Positions 63,778-64,000 of a stretch of DNA of 64,000 nt are shown here, one piece after another; the stretch's first letter is position 1, and each line of letters begins with the position of its first letter. The notes beneath the pieces are model-generated. The model did no database searches and was not told the origin of the DNA. It saw only the letters and a list, made by a program, of their open reading frames with translations. The DNA is from CAWIMX01 sp963837345 (GTDB taxonomy: Bacteria; Acidobacteriota; Vicinamibacteria; Vicinamibacterales; CAVVIG01): positions 3,162,001 to 3,226,000 of the forward strand of contig CAWIMX010000001.1 in assembly GCA_963837345.1 (NCBI GenBank), in the 5' to 3' direction. The position numbers and the translations under genes were made by a program.

Positions 63778-64000
63778 CTACGGACCCGTCACCTGATGGT
63801 CGACGATCATCCCGCCCGAGAACTCCAGCGCGTGGCTGTAGAAGCCCGACGTCGTCAGCGTGATCGTCACGTCGGTGCGTGACGGATTCTCCCAGTACCA
63901 TCCGTGAATGCCCCCGAAGGGCGCCGTGTAGGTGCCGCTGGCGGCGGCGCTCGTGCGCCGGTCGAAGCTCTCGGCGTAGCCCTCCGGCGCGCCGTCGGGC
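63778..64000 (-). CDS. Partial protein at window edge (C-terminal 73 residues)
   Basis: Only the 3' end is inside the window. The frame reads DGAPEGYAESFDRRTSAAAS, then GIHGWYWENPSRTDVTITLT and ends GGMIVDHQVTGP with a TAG at 63780-63778. The beta-rich HGWYWEN..VTITLTT pattern resembles the C-terminal domain of uncharacterised membrane-anchored proteins. It is on the minus strand and converges with the cytochrome gene. Nothing more can be said without upstream sequence. Confidence 0.6.
   Translation of the reverse strand, partial: PDGAPEGYAESFDRRTSAAASGTYTAPFGGIHGWYWENPSRTDVTITLTTSGFYSHALEFSGGMIVDHQVTGP

Noticed and set aside
1..64000. CRISPR arrays, rRNA and tRNA genes, prophage
   Set aside because: No regularly spaced repeats, no conserved rRNA blocks or tRNA cloverleaf noticed, and no phage structural genes. 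Read by eye only, so a single tRNA could have been missed.

Overview
The window is high-GC, gene-dense bacterial chromosome without plasmid or phage structure. Its protein families point to the Acidobacteriota, most likely a Vicinamibacteria-like (subgroup 6) soil or sediment organism. The evidence is two Oar-type TonB receptors with carboxypeptidase-like N-termini, DUF1592/DUF1552 proteins, PadR regulators paired with membrane proteins, a serine/threonine kinase with a TolB/TPR-like tail, DUF6152, and exported proteins with a WEGxTLVVD motif. This placement is an inference from gene content. I saw no rRNA or tRNA gene and no CRISPR array.

Layout. 0-5.4 kb: an exported DUF1592 cytochrome, a Tat-exported DUF1552 protein and an ankyrin-repeat protein. 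5.5-6.7 kb: a complete IS3-family element with inverted ends and a 4-bp target duplication. 7-13.2 kb: two large Oar-like TonB receptors, the second carrying a 1-base frameshift. 13.3-17 kb: a TPR/gluzincin protein, a PadR/membrane pair, tatC and a transglutaminase-like protein. 17-24 kb: an overlapping addB-addA pair for double-strand-break repair. 24-26.3 kb: a second PadR/membrane pair and an MFS exporter. 26.4-29.6 kb: a small exported protein and a TRAP transporter (DctP and fused DctQM). 29.7-35.3 kb: an M23 peptidase, then a compact six-gene run (exported protein, small protein, caspase-like protein, two DinB/YfiT proteins, TIGR00300 enzyme). 35.3-39.3 kb: gene remnants, a flavodoxin-like oxidoreductase and a MarR/MFS pair with a perfect palindromic operator. 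39.4-45.6 kb: a Ser/Thr kinase, a UGT-type glycosyltransferase overlapping a TerB-like gene, and an NfeD/slipin pair. 45.6-52.3 kb: a sodium:solute symporter, a broken ABC-2 permease, an OPT transporter, an SPFH protein and a zinc-ribbon protein. 52.3-55.9 kb: a flippase-like membrane domain fused to a P-type cation ATPase. 56-64 kb: a cold-shock protein and a set of exported oxidative proteins (PQQ-type beta-propeller/cytochrome c, copper monooxygenase-like/cytochrome c, two WEGxTLVVD proteins, DUF6152 and a small cytochrome).

Together the genes suggest an aerobic or facultative heterotroph with heavy investment in outer-membrane uptake, exported redox enzymes and membrane-stress maintenance. 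Six long genes are interrupted by apparent single-base frameshifts. That is dense enough that assembly or read error must be considered before calling them pseudogenes. The least explained items are a repeated intergenic hairpin with a compensatory base pair (two copies, each just upstream of a gene), the small operon with a clan-CD-like protease, and the flippase/P-type ATPase fusion.
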